DNA of 64,000 bases from Erythrophleum ivorense (Eukaryota > Streptophyta > Magnoliopsida > Fabales > Fabaceae). Within the stretch, counting starts at the first letter, position 1, and every line of letters begins with the position of its first letter. The stretch spans positions 6,409,501 to 6,473,500 of the forward strand of contig JAIUCV010000076.1 of NCBI GenBank assembly GCA_026724425.1. Direction: 5' to 3'. Of the stretch, positions 51,952 through 64,000 are shown one piece after another. Under the pieces are notes generated by a model. It did no database searches. It had not been told where the DNA came from and saw nothing but the letters and a program-made list of their open reading frames with translations. Made by a program: the position numbers and the translations under genes.

Positions 51952-54900
51952 TCAATCAAATTCATTTTCAACATCATTTTCAGATACATAAGAGTTTTCA
52001 CTATGCTTCCTTTCATCATCATCAGTAGCAGGCTCCCCGAATTTATCAGACTCTCCATCTTCACTTGAATCGTCAACAACGTCTTCCACTTCTCTGATCT
52101 CGGGATCAACGTGCTTGGTATTTTCAGTGGATTTGATCGGGTTTGAAACTTCTTCATCTATGTCATGTTGCATAGCCACATCATTGTCTAAATCAACTAC
52201 ACAACCTCTTGGATTCACCTTTATGACCAATAATCACGTCTCGCGTTTTTGTCAAATTCGAGGATAAGGAATGAAACACACTTGCTCTGCTTGCGATGCA
52301 AGTATGAAGGGTTCGTACTTGGAAAATCTCCTCTTTGCATTTACATCAGTGACACCTAACGACTTATTTCTGCGAACCCCTCGACCAAGTGTCGGATCAT
52401 ACCAATCACATTTGAACATAATATATTTCAAGTTGATAATATCTGAGTATGTGACCTCGTTGATGTCTTGCAAAACTCCGTAGAATTCTGTTTCGCCCGA
52501 GACATGAATACCATAACTGCGGTCGACTTTCGCATGCCATGCTTGTAAGTATGGAATACGTACCTGCGAGTGCAGTACATTGGTGCTGTAGTGATCTTTC
52601 TTATTGGTTCATGAACAATTTCATGCAACCATAGTAGTATTGGTTTCAGATGACATCCATTTGTCACCTATAAACAAATGGTACAATCACACATATTAAT
52701 TATATATTGTGTAAGTTTAATTTGATATTAGTTTATATATCTTTAATTTGATCGAGCTTACATAGCATTTTAACCATCCAGCAAAATCACGTTCTTTGTA
52801 CCACTCATACTCATGTTCTTGTAAATCAGGAAATGTCTTTCGGATCTGATTATCAAATATGCTGCACAAAAGATCAAGTTATATATATATAATTGAAAAA
52901 TTAAACAAGTTACCTCTCAAATTGGTGCACTTCCTCCAGATTACGCAATATGTAATTGTGAGCCACACTCCAATGTTTATGCTCCCACGAATATTTCTTT
53001 AACTTTCCAGCAAGTCTGCCTATTTCTTTGAAGATGTTGGGGACAACATGCCTATATGCAGGTGCAACACCTCCATCATCGTATCGTTTCGTGGCGGTTC
53101 TTCTCGTTCTCACAGTTGGGTTAAAGTAGTAAGACGCGAAGTTAGATGTTTCCTCAGTCAAACTTCCTTGTACGATAGATCCCTCAATTTTTACAAGGTT
53201 TTTGTCATTTCCCTTCAAGTGTCCCATAAAACGCTCGAACGGGTACGTCCACCTGAATTGCACAGGCCCCTCAAGAGCCGCCTCATATGGCAAATGTATC
53301 GCTAGGTGTTCCATCACGTCAAAGAATGAAGGAGAGAATATTTTCTCCATGTTACATAGCAAGATAGAAATATTTTTTTGTAACTTCACTACTCCATCTT
53401 TTGTCAGTGTTCGCGTGCACAGATCTCAAAAAAACGCCCTAATACCTTTAATATAATGTACATAATAAAAAAAATTAATTAAAATATATTTAATTAATTA
53501 TGTACATAAACTCAATTAAAAGAAATGTAAATACATTTTTACCTGCAATTGCTTTGTGGACATGAGACGGCAAAAGTTCTTGTAATGCAAAAAATAGTAA
53601 TCGCTGCATGAAAACATGGCAATAGTGGCTCTTCATACTAGATTTTTTTTGTCCTTGCTCTATACATCGTCAGAATTTGGAAACATATCCATCCGGAAAT
53701 TTGTCATATGAGGCTACCCAATCAGACAGAGCTCTCTTCGCATCCGCAGACAATCGAAAGTTTGGAATGTGTTGTTTTCCGTCTTTAGTAATATGCAACT
53801 AGCTTCTTCTGAATATTTTTGCTAAGTCCAGCCTCGATTTCATATTGTCTTTACTTTTTCCTTGAACATTAAAAATGGTATGCATGATGTTATCAAAACA
53901 ATTCTTCTCGATATGCATAACGTTAAGATTGTGTCGCAAGAGATGATCCTTCCAATACGGGAGTTCTCAAAAGATACTCTTTTGTGGCAATTGTGCTCCC
54001 CAGAATATCCGCCAGGCATGTTTGCAGTATAATGCCAATTGCCTCCATGCTTGCATGTTTCCTCACCGCCATAATAATCGATCAGATCAAGCAAATATTT
54101 TCCCGAAAGATAATCCGGAGGGGGGAAACGGACAGCCTTATTCTTCGTAAATAATTTATTGTTCTTTCGGCACTTATGATTGATAGGAAGAAAACGACGG
54201 TGACAATCAAACCAACATAGTTTTCTTCCATGCTTTAGCTGAAATGCTTATGACCTATTCAAACAGTGTGGACAAGATAGTCTTCCGTGCGTAGTCCGCC
54301 CCGACAACATTCCATACGCTGGAAAGTCACTTATCGTCCACAATAATACTGCGCGCATGTTGAAGTTTTGCTGCTGCGAATAATCAAAGGTGCAAACACC
54401 TGAATACCACAGCTATTTCAACTCATCAATCAAAGGTTGGAGAAATACATCAAGGGCTCGCTTCAGATGCTTAGGACCTGGCACTAAAATAGTTAAGAAC
54501 AAAAACTCTTGTTGCATGCACATTTCTGGTGGAAGATTATATGGCGTCAATATGATGAGCCAGTCTCCCTGACATACCAAATGGACTAAATCCGTCTATG
54601 CATAATCTAAGATAAACATTCTTGGACTCATTAGCAAAGTTTGAATGCATCGTCTGAAAGTGTTTCCAAGCCTTTGCATCTGAGGGATGTGTCATCTCTC
54701 CATGATATGTGGAATGTTCTGCATGTCATCTCATTGACGCTGACGTATTTTCCGATTGGTATAACCGTTTCAATATATCGGTGATTGGTAAATACCACAT
54801 ACGTTGGTACGTGACCCATCTCCTTCCAGTAGTGGGTTTGTATCTCAGCTTCCGAGAAAATCAACATTCCTGCAGCTGTTAATGCATACATCTGAAACAA

Positions 54901-56650
54901 CCCAGCTTTTTGTTTTTTTTTTAAATCAATTCTAGCGGAAGTCTTAACCCTTAAATAAATAATAAATCAGTCAACAATATTCAACGGAAGTAAATAAAAT
55001 AATTAAATAAGTCTAACAACTTAAAATGTTCAACAAAACAATAAATCCTATCATCCCCTTCTTCGGCCTTGATTCCGCAATCACACTTTACTTTTACCTC
55101 CATCACAGGAAAAGAGATGCGTAAGTATTATCATAAATACTTAGTGCGACGATCACTCTTACAACATGTCAATTACGCAATTTCTAGACAATTAAAGTCT
55201 TTTAAAATAATTTCCACAGTTATTAAATATTTTTTACATAATTAAAACATTTCGAAATAATTATTAAATAATTCTCATAATTAAATAATAATCTTAATTA
55301 ATTATTAATCCGAAAATGATTAATTAAACCAGACCAATTAATCACTTAAATCAATTAAATTAATTAAACCAGATTAAACCATTAATTTCAATTAAAATTC
55401 ATTAACCCGCTTGATATCGGTCGACACTCGACCACTTGGTGTCGACCGACACCAGCTCGCAGGGAAGAATCCCAACTCTACAGTTTCGCAAAGAAACACA
55501 CAATCATCACCAAATCACACCACATATCACAAATAACCACGAAAATCAGTATGAACATCATAATAAATCAACCAATCAAACACACAACCACAAATCTAGA
55601 GAATTACGGGCCTACAGTCACGCACTCACCTTGATTTCGGATTGAGAGGAAGAACAAGGAGATGAACAACAAGAATCAACAGCAAGTAACCTTAGAAACT
55701 CCACAAATCTCCTCAAAACTCCCACAACTCACAGCTCTTTCTCTGCCTCCTTTTGTCTCGAAAAATGTGAAAAGAGACTGCTCATTCTCTTTTATTCGCG
55801 ACATAGGGCTTCCCTTCTCCCCAGACCGGCCAAACCACACTTAAAACAAACCGGAAATTCGCAAACGGACCGGTGTCGACCGACACCAGCCTTGGTGTCG
55901 CTCGACACCAGGCGAAAATCGCACTTCTTTGGTTTACGGATGTTACAACATCAATTATTTCAGAAGGTACCCCAATACCCGCAACCAACTTCTGTATTTC
56001 ATAGTAATTACCGGCATAAAGATTATCTTCCGATAAATACTCTTGAAATAGTCCAGCCCACTTATCCATGTTACTTTCGCTGCTGTTATTTTCACTTTTA
56101 ATTGTCATCATCCTAGTTGCTAGTGACAAACTAGATAGTCCATCTCTACACCCTTCTTAGATTGGTTGATTTGCAACGTCTAACATATCATAAAACTTTT
56201 TTGATTCAATGTTGGGTTCTTCCAACATATCTTCTCTCGGATTATCAGCAAAAGTAGTTATAGTTTCATGGAATGCAGCCATAACCATATCATGAACCTT
56301 ATTTCCTTACTGATACCCTCCATCATTTCCCAATATATCTTGACCATAATCATAGCTAGCATTATAATTATATTCCTCAACCCCATGACTCGTACCACTA
56401 TTTCCCGCTTCATAATAAGGAATACTATAATATTTCCCATGAAAAAACCACACATAATAGTTTGATAGAAATCCTCTATTATATACATGTCTTTTCGCAA
56501 TTTCAATATCGAGATATTTCTTGTTCCATTTTCAATTGCCCGTGGTTGGTTTGTTGCTTGGTAAAAAAATTCTCGTAATTCGTCAAGAATCTCCTTCGTC
56601 ACTTCACCAGTGTACATCCAACTTCGTAACTCGTATATTCCATAACTCAT
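51952..56650 (-). pseudogene. TNP2-type CACTA transposase (CACTA-2), heavily decayed
   Basis: The ATG at 56650 (MSYGIYELRSWMY) begins a gene colinear with that of CACTA-1. The TNP2 domain is spread over many frames (pieces near 56100, 54850, 54050); DUF4218 (53389-52910, FFDVMEHLAIHLPYEAALEG) and DUF4216 (52473-51952) are better kept. There are many stops and frameshifts, a deletion of about 30 bp near 54876, and a solo LTR (54893-55947) inserted in the TNP2 domain. It is clearly older than the CACTA-1 copy. Confidence 0.88.
54893..55947. repeat. Solo LTR, TSD ACATC
   Basis: TGAAACAACCC...GGATGTTACA (1055 bp, TG...CA) is flanked by ACATC at 54888-54892 and 55948-55952 inside the TNP2 pseudogene; the coding homology resumes on either side. 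No internal region or primer site is present, so it is a solo LTR left by LTR recombination. It contains GGTGTCGACCGACACC inverted repeats three times (one diverged) and a short stem-like GTAAGTATTATCATAAATAC. Transcription direction was not determined with certainty; the TGTAACATCC end suggests minus. Confidence 0.88.
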
Positions 56651-56820
56651 TTTTATGGTGTTTCACTCAATCAATCAACAAATATATTTTTGATTTTTGT
56701 TTTTTTCTTCTCTTTTGTTATTTTACTCTCTTTTTTTTTTTTTTTCTCTCTATCTTCTTCTCTTTTGCCCCTCTTCTTATTTTTTGGTTTTTAGTGTAAA
56801 ATTTTGCGAACTCACGTTGG

Positions 56821-56830
56821 CTATTTATAG
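56821..56830 (-). promoter_or_regulatory. TATA box of CACTA-2 transposase
   Basis: CTATAAATAG on the minus strand, in the same place as 6715-6723 of CACTA-1. Confidence 0.55.
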
Positions 56831-56839
56831 AAGGAGAAA

Positions 56840-57300
56840 AAAGTTTGCTACAGAATTGCTACGTATTTGTGAGGGATTTGCTAGAAAATTTGCGACGGAT
56901 TTGCTAAGGAAAAATTTTTGCAGGAGATTTGCCACCAACTTGCGACGGAAAAAATCCATCGCAATTAGTTTGGTGAACTTCATTTAACACATGTTGTACC
57001 TAACCATTATGATGTCGGCGAACAGCTATTCCTCGCAATTCCGTCGCAATTTTGCGAGGGATTTGCGACAAAATATTTTGCGAAGGATATCTGTTACCGC
57101 AAATCCGTCGCAATTGCGATGGAAAAAGTTTTCGTCGCAAGTTTCTCGCAAGTTTGCGACGGAAGAGGTTCCCTCGCAAACTTGCGACGGAGTTGCGATA
57201 ACTTCTAAAACTGTCGCAATTTGGTCGCAACATCGTCGCAAATTTGCGATGGAATGTGTTCCGTCGCAAACTCCCTCACAAATCGTGTTTTATTGTAGTG
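56840..57300. repeat. CACTA-2 5' subterminal array and terminus
   Basis: TTTGCGACGG/TCGCAA words in both orientations, ending in the CACTA terminus at 57300. The following bases TAT would be the 3-bp duplication. Confidence 0.85.
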
Positions 57301-57303
57301 TAT

Positions 57304-57539
57304 GACCTGATCGGTCATTTAATACTTTATCTTGACATCTGATCCGCTCCGTCAAAAATGTACATTGAGCTAACTAGAGTTATGCGAATGATTTGTTATG
57401 CATATGACCAAAATAAAAACTCGGGTCTGGTAATCTTTATAAACATTTCTCTCTATAACGTGAGAGGGGATCACTTTTCACTCATTAAAAAGTGAAATAT
57501 TTCACCATTATGAATTCCTCACGGAGAGCGATGAATGCC
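57304..57539. other. Unassigned, next to CACTA-2 end
   Basis: No gene recognised. It may be further decayed copia sequence or the CACTA-2 target. Confidence 0.4.
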
Positions 57540-57902
57540 AATTTTAGTTTGGAATATGTTTTAAGTGAGAGCTTTGAACCAAATGAAGGTTTCTTTGACA
57601 TGAGATTTTAATTGAAGTGGATATAACCAAGTGTAGCGAGTAAAATGGTCGGCAATGATAAGAAATGTTTATATTTGTCAACTGAGATTATGGGAGAGGT
57701 CCATAAGTCCGTGCAGAGGTATTGAAGTTTGAGAAAAATGAAGTTTGTGACTTTTATTGGAGAAGCAATCGACACAAGATAAAGTTTTTGATAAAGAAAC
57801 AGAACACGACAAGGAATGTTTAAAAATAATAGTTTTCAGAATTGCAAGAGAGGGATGGCCAAGTCGAGAATGCCAATCAGAGAGAGAAGCTTTGATTTTA
57901 GG
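57540..57902 (-). pseudogene. Copia integrase fragment
   Basis: On the minus strand the frame reads as the GAG-pre-integrase and integrase start of Ty1/copia: WHSRLGHPSLAILKTIIFKH, SCVDCFSNKSHKLHFSQ, then IADHFTRYTWLYPLQ and VKETFIWFKAL. Three stops interrupt it. The gene is cut at 57903 by an LTR-like sequence and fades at about 57540. Too short and broken to function. Confidence 0.8.
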
Positions 57903-59490
<1,588 letters not shown>

Positions 59491-59830
59491 TGAAACAACC
59501 AAGCTTTTATTTTTTATTATAAATAATTATCAATGCGGAAATTCTCGAAAGAAATGAATAATATTAAATCATAAGTAAACCGTTCAACAAATAACCAATA
59601 AACCAATAATAAATTCTAGCAACCTAAACACCAGGTTTGCTACATTATTAGAATAAAACTAACACCCTACAAATGAATTCCTTGCTAGCCACAACAAGAT
59701 TGCCAAAATCAAATTCCTAATCTCATCATCCTCTTCTCTCGGTCTCTTTCCGCGGAAGAACATTGCTGTTACCTGCATCACATTGGAATAGAGATGCGTA
59801 AGTATTATCATAAATACTTAGTGAGCGGAT
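59491..59830. repeat. Partial LTR, same family as the solo LTR at 54893
   Basis: Starts TGAAACAACCAAGC, like TGAAACAACCCAGC at 54893, and shares the near-identical block AGAGATGCGTAAGTATTATC continuing into ATAAATACTTAGTG (about 59780-59823 versus 55112-55144). It is cut at 59830 by the Athila LTR. Confidence 0.75.
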
Positions 59831-61463
59831 TGATATATCCATATTTTGCATGATTTTACTTAGTATTTATTTGTGTTTTCAAGTGTTTTCAATAAGGTTT
59901 TATGCCTTTAGAGGTAGTTTTCTTGTATTTGTTGGTTTTGGAGTCTTAACAGGTTAAAACATCAAAAAGGATTCAAAAAGGAGCAAAAGAGCCTCAAACC
60001 ATGATCCATGCAAGTTTCCAAGTCAAGAGCATCAATATAACTCCATTTGTCCGATTCTCGCATTTGGACAGAACCGGAGCATCCGAAAGATAACCGCGGA
60101 AAGGGGTCTTCCCGACGTCCAAAAATTATGATCTTGATCTTTCTGGATAGATATTTGAGTCATGCATCACGAAGAAGTGGATTCAAGCTATTTGGATCAA
60201 CCATCAGGGAGAAACTCGTTTTCTCCCAAGACGTGTTCGCCAGGCAAGCAAACGAAGCCCATGGAGATCTGGCGTCACAAACAGCCCGGGATTCCGCGGC
60301 ATGGACCCTTTCTCGACTTAACACAAGCCCAGATTGCTTTCGGTGGTTTACTTGTCCTAAACCCGGTCCAATCTCGTCGTAAATCTTCAAGGCCGGTTAA
60401 CCGGAAAGTTTCCTTTTTCAGCACATCATAACCCTAGCGACTTCAAGCCTATAAATACATGTTTATGGCCTTTAGAGGAGGAGAGCCGCGAGTGTATTGT
60501 GCAAGAGAGAGAGCAGCCGTAAAGGAGGAGAAGCCCTAGGTGGTGCGCAGTCCAGAAGGAAGAAGGAGGCGCCGCTCAACTCATTGCACTCGCATCTCAG
60601 TGTTTACATTTCTATCTTTTCCTTTTCTCTTTTGTACTTTGGATCGAAAGTTATCAAGGGATACGACTTGTTCTTCATCAGAGAAGCCTCTTTCAATCCC
60701 TTATATCTTTTCATAATTGCATAATGATATCAATCTCGCCTTGCTTGCTTGATCTTAGTATGTCCGAGTAGATCTCCTCGTTAGGCCGAGGGAGATCGAT
60801 GGACTCTTGACATGATTTGACTTGTTTGATTGCATAAAACGGGATTTACTCTTTTGGTTCTTCATCTTTGCTTGTTCTTAATGCTTTTTGATAGGAAAGC
60901 GCGCCTAAACAACTCGAACTTAGGTTGATACACTCTCCAAAATCTTGTTGTATTGCCGAAACTAGTATTTGATGAGCTAAGTGTTTTAGGCTTCCAAAAG
61001 TCGACCTAAGGAACTTAGTGAACAATCACAACTTGAACATTGATTAACGCATGCTTATAACTTGTAATAACCATCGAAAGTTGAGTCTATTAGGTTGTTT
61101 AAGCATAGTGGCCGGAGCCACGAAAGTGGAAAGGCTATATCTTAGTGTTGTGAGTTCAAGACGGTTTATAACTTATCCCATGCAATATCTTGTTATTTCA
61201 TTGAGTGTTTCCATTGATTATCCCTTGCCTAACATCTTTCCCATCTTGTTTAAAATCTCATTCACTTACTCACTTGTTTTCATTGGATATTAAGATCACC
61301 ACAAATCATATTCTTCGTTCTAGCTACTCATCACTCAATATAAGCTTGAAACGAGATCACTCTTCCTTGTGTTCGACCCCGACTTACCACGGCTGTGCAC
61401 TTGCAGCTCTACCAAGTTGGGTTATAAATTGTATTAGTTTGAAGCATAAAACCCAACGCATCA
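59831..61463 (+). repeat. 5' LTR of Athila-type element
   Basis: About 1633 bp with TGAT...ATCA ends. It contains a CTATAAATACATG TATA-like site (about 60449), suitable for the start of the transcript. Confidence 0.82.
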
Positions 61464-61470
61464 AGCTCTT

Positions 61471-61488
61471 TGGCGCCGTTGCCGGGGA
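61471..61488 (+). promoter_or_regulatory. tRNA-Asp primer binding site
   Basis: TGGCGCCGTTGCCGGGGA is complementary to the 3' end of plant tRNA-Asp, used by Athila elements. Confidence 0.93.
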
Positions 61489-61629
61489 AGAGTTGCATTT
61501 CTTTCAAGTTTCTTGATTGATTTTTAGTCTAGTTCTTTTTATTCTTGCATTTCACTTTCTGTTTTTCATAACACTCTAAAAAACCATAAATTTTTTACTT
61601 AATACTCTTTCTTTGTGTCTCTTAGGTGC

Positions 61630-63206
61630 ATGACAAGAAGGTCCAATCCAGATAATACCATAGAAGAAGATCTTGACATTGACCAACTTGAAAGAACACT
61701 TAGGCGGCAAAGAAGAGAAAGAATGAATCAAGGCGGGGAAGCCGCGGCACAAGGAGAACAACAACAAGCCGCTGACCAAGAGCAACAACCACAAGTCCCC
61801 CACGTCCCACAAGGAGCTGGAGCTGATCAGGCGGCACAAGGCGGAGCCATTCCTCAACCAAACGTTCAACAACAACCTCCGGGTGCAGCCGATCAACCGC
61901 AACAGCCGCAACAACAACAACAACCGGGTCAACAAGACGCCGGTCAACCACCAAACCAGCATCATCAAAACCCCCATGGAGGTCACCAAGGGATGCCTCA
62001 AGCTCAACCACATGTGCCTCCAAGGAGAGCACAATTCGCTCAGCAACCAAGGCATCCGACTATGGGAGATTTTGATTCATCCGATGCATTCTTCTTGGAT
62101 CGGAATCCAATCCGACCACCTCAGCCTCCAAGGAACGACTTTGAGATCAAGCCACAAATCATTGCCTTGGTGAAACAAAACCAATTCCATGGTATGTCCA
62201 CCGAGCATCCACTTGACCATGTCGACACCTTTGAGGAGATATGTAGCACTACTCGGATCAATGGAGTGTCACCTGACTACTTCAAGTGCAAGTTGTTTAC
62301 CTTCTCTCTAAGTGACAAGGCACTTAGATGGGTAAAGTCTCTGCCACCTCAATCCATTACAACATGGAATGAATACAAGGGAGCTTTCTTAAACCAATTC
62401 TACACCAAGGAAAGATCAAACTCTATAAGGAGCAAGATATACGGGTTTAAGCAAGCACCAATGGAATCTTTCTATGAAGCTTTGGAGCGCTTCAAGGAGT
62501 ATGCAAGAGATTGCCCTAACCATGGCTTCTCAGAAGGTAACCTTTGGAACATCTTCTACAATGGGATTGATCACAAGTACAAGCTTTCACTTGACACCGC
62601 GAGCAATGGTAACTTCATGACCAAATCGGTGCCGGAGGCTAAGCTTTTGATAGAAAACCTTGCTGCAAGTGATTCCAATGCGTGCCCTGAGTACAATAGA
62701 GGAGTTTGAACCACGAGCTCATCATCGGAATCGGCTCAAATCTTGGAGTTGAAGAACATGGTCTCACAACTACTAAAGAGCAACCGAGGAGTGCATGCCA
62801 TTGATGATGTCTTGGCCACTAATGAAGAGCCTCTTATGGAGTTTATGAGAGATGGAGCAGAAGAGAATCAAGAGGAAGTCAACTACATAGGAGGTAACTA
62901 CGGTAATAGAGGATACAACCAGCCATTCCGCCCCCATCCCAAACTCTCTTACCGAAGCACCAATGTGGAAAACCCAAATGATCAAGTCTATCCCGGGCAA
63001 AACACTTATCAAGGAGGCCAAAACGCTTACCAAGGAGGTCAGTACCAGCCTAAGCAACAATTCTATCCTAAGGGAGTCTACCAAGTGAAGCAGCCACTCA
63101 CTTTCCCCCAAGGAGTTGCACCGGCTCAACAAGAAAAAAAAGTAGATGTGGCGGTTAAGAAATACATGGAGGAACAAAGACAAGTGATGTGTGTGGGATA
63201 TGCAAG
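61630..63206 (+). pseudogene. Athila-type gag, truncated
   Basis: The ATG at 61630 (MTRRSNPDNTIEEDLDIDQ) is followed by a Gln/Pro/Ala-rich region, then the retrotransposon gag domain (YFKCKLFTFSLSDKALRWVK, FLNQFYTKERSNSIRSKIYG, ESFYEALERFKEYARDCPNH). An in-frame TGA at 62707-62709 (from CGA) interrupts it; the same frame continues through a Tyr/Gln/Gly-rich repeat part (YQGGQNAYQGGQYQ) to about residue 525, where another LTR begins. Protease and pol are missing from the window. Confidence 0.88.
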
Positions 63207-64000
63207 TAATAAATAACCCTAAAACAAACCGTGAGTTGCAAGTGCACAACAGACAATTGTAGTATTTAGGGGTCGAACCACTGAGGATTGCGGAATGTAC
63301 ACTTCAAGATCATGAGATGCAAACTAAGCTAGATCGACAATATGAAAAAGGGGTTTTGTGTTTTTTGGTTTTTGTAAAACATAAAGATATTAACAATGCA
63401 AAACATAAAGCAAAAGATAAATATTGTTGAAAGGAACCATTCGCAAAGGCATGTGCCAAATCGATTGAAAAGATTGTTAAATCCGATTCATGAACTCAAA
63501 ACACTAATGAAGGATTTTCCCACTTTCGTGGCTCCAATCCCCTATGTCTCTTAAACCAATGGGCTCAGCTTTCGCATGGTCATTGTAGAGTGAGACATGC
63601 ATTACGGTTAGGTAATGATTGTTCACAAAACTTCTTAGGTCTACTTTCATAGCCTAAAACGATTTGCCCATCGAATATTAGATCCGGAGATATAACAAGC
63701 TTTTGGAGAGTATATCAACCTTAGATCAAGTCGCTAGTTGATCATCTCTAGCAACAAGCATTAGGTTTAAATAAAGATGGAGAACCACAAGGTTTCCCCT
63801 TTATTTAACAACCGAATAGCGAAGGCAATCATGTCATGTCCTCATTGAAGGATCCATAATTCAACAATAGATCTAAGAGATAGAAGGAGTCTCATGATTC
63901 CACTGAAAGGAGGCGGAGGGATAGAGATCAAACCGTGGCTCCTTCATGGAGAGAAACCTCTACTCATAGATGTATGCAAAACTTAAAGAAACATGTAAAT
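63207..64000 (-). repeat. Athila-family LTR in opposite orientation
   Basis: The complement of this stretch resembles the LTR at 59831-61463 in matching order: the GTGCACTTGCA block near the LTR end, a CTTAGGTC...AGCCTAAAACG block, a TTTTGGAGAGTRTATCAACC block and a region with the long R-like leader. Divergence is considerable, so it is a different member of the family, inserted in or abutting the gag gene. It continues outside the window. Confidence 0.7.

Larger units (their letters stand above)
32540..57300 (-). mobile_element. CACTA-2, same family as CACTA-1, interrupted by gypsy and solo LTR
   Basis: The right terminus (57300) reads CACTACAATAAAACACGA on the minus strand. The layout copies CACTA-1: terminal array (56840-57300), TNP2 gene (56650-51952), internal arrays (51640-51900 and 51040-51300), CT-rich leader (51010-50914 plus 35106-34880), TNPA-like gene (34491-32927) and a 3' array (32560-32760). 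The left terminus is decayed; a degenerate CTACTAG near 32521 may be it. Without its insertions (gypsy 35112-50908, solo LTR 54893-55947) the element is about 8 kb. Confidence 0.85.
59831..63206 (+). mobile_element. Athila-type gypsy retrotransposon, 5' part
   Basis: The LTR (59831-61463, TGATATATCC...CGCATCA) is followed seven bases later by a tRNA-Asp primer site, the hallmark of Athila elements, and a gag gene. The element is cut near 63206 by a related LTR in the opposite orientation. The 5 bp before it (CGGAT) may be its target duplication, but the other end is not visible. Confidence 0.88.

Overview
The window looks like transposon-packed nuclear DNA from a Brassicaceae plant (Arabidopsis or a near relative), probably pericentromeric or heterochromatic. 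The evidence is the element families: CACTA elements with paired TNP2 and TNPA-like genes, Mutator-like elements (MULEs) with a DUF1985 gene, chromovirus gypsy elements primed by tRNA-iMet, an Athila-type gypsy primed by tRNA-Asp, and a plant L1 LINE. The one convincing host gene is a small EF-hand protein gene. I found no rRNA, tRNA or CRISPR loci.

Layout from left to right. 1-7308 is CACTA-1 (minus orientation, left end outside the window). 7309-11084 is MULE-1, which carries an apparently intact seven-exon DUF1985 gene and a nonamer tandem array. 11085-22390 is an old minus-strand LINE broken by three insertions: MULE-1 at its 3' side, a 1.4-kb deleted gypsy (12764-14149, TSD CAGGT) in the reverse transcriptase, and MULE-2 (16704-21795, TSD CCATGGAAA) in ORF1. 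About 23040-24480 is an LTR-retroelement remnant. 25377-26374 is the EF-hand gene. 27471-32414 is MULE-3 (TIRs of about 500 bp, TSD TCTCTTATCC) with a transposase pseudogene and a GRF zinc-finger pseudogene.

From about 32540 to 57300 there is a three-level nest. CACTA-2 (minus) was split by a chromovirus gypsy (35112-50908, TSD GAGAG), and that gypsy was later split inside its integrase by CACTA-3 (36771-46144, plus, TSD TAG). CACTA-2 also holds a solo LTR (54893-55947, TSD ACATC) in its transposase gene. The right end (57304-64000) has a copia integrase fragment, LTR pieces with a long CT microsatellite, an Athila LTR plus gag (59831-about 63206), and a related LTR in the opposite orientation.

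Nearly all transposon genes carry stops or frameshifts. The exception is the DUF1985 gene of MULE-1, whose seven exons, all with phase-0 introns, join into a 698-codon open frame. It lies beside an array of 13 nonamers of the form YAGTWTTAC. This resembles the Arabidopsis VANDAL anti-silencing arrangement (a VANC protein with its own short target motifs), and I regard it as the most interesting signal in the window.
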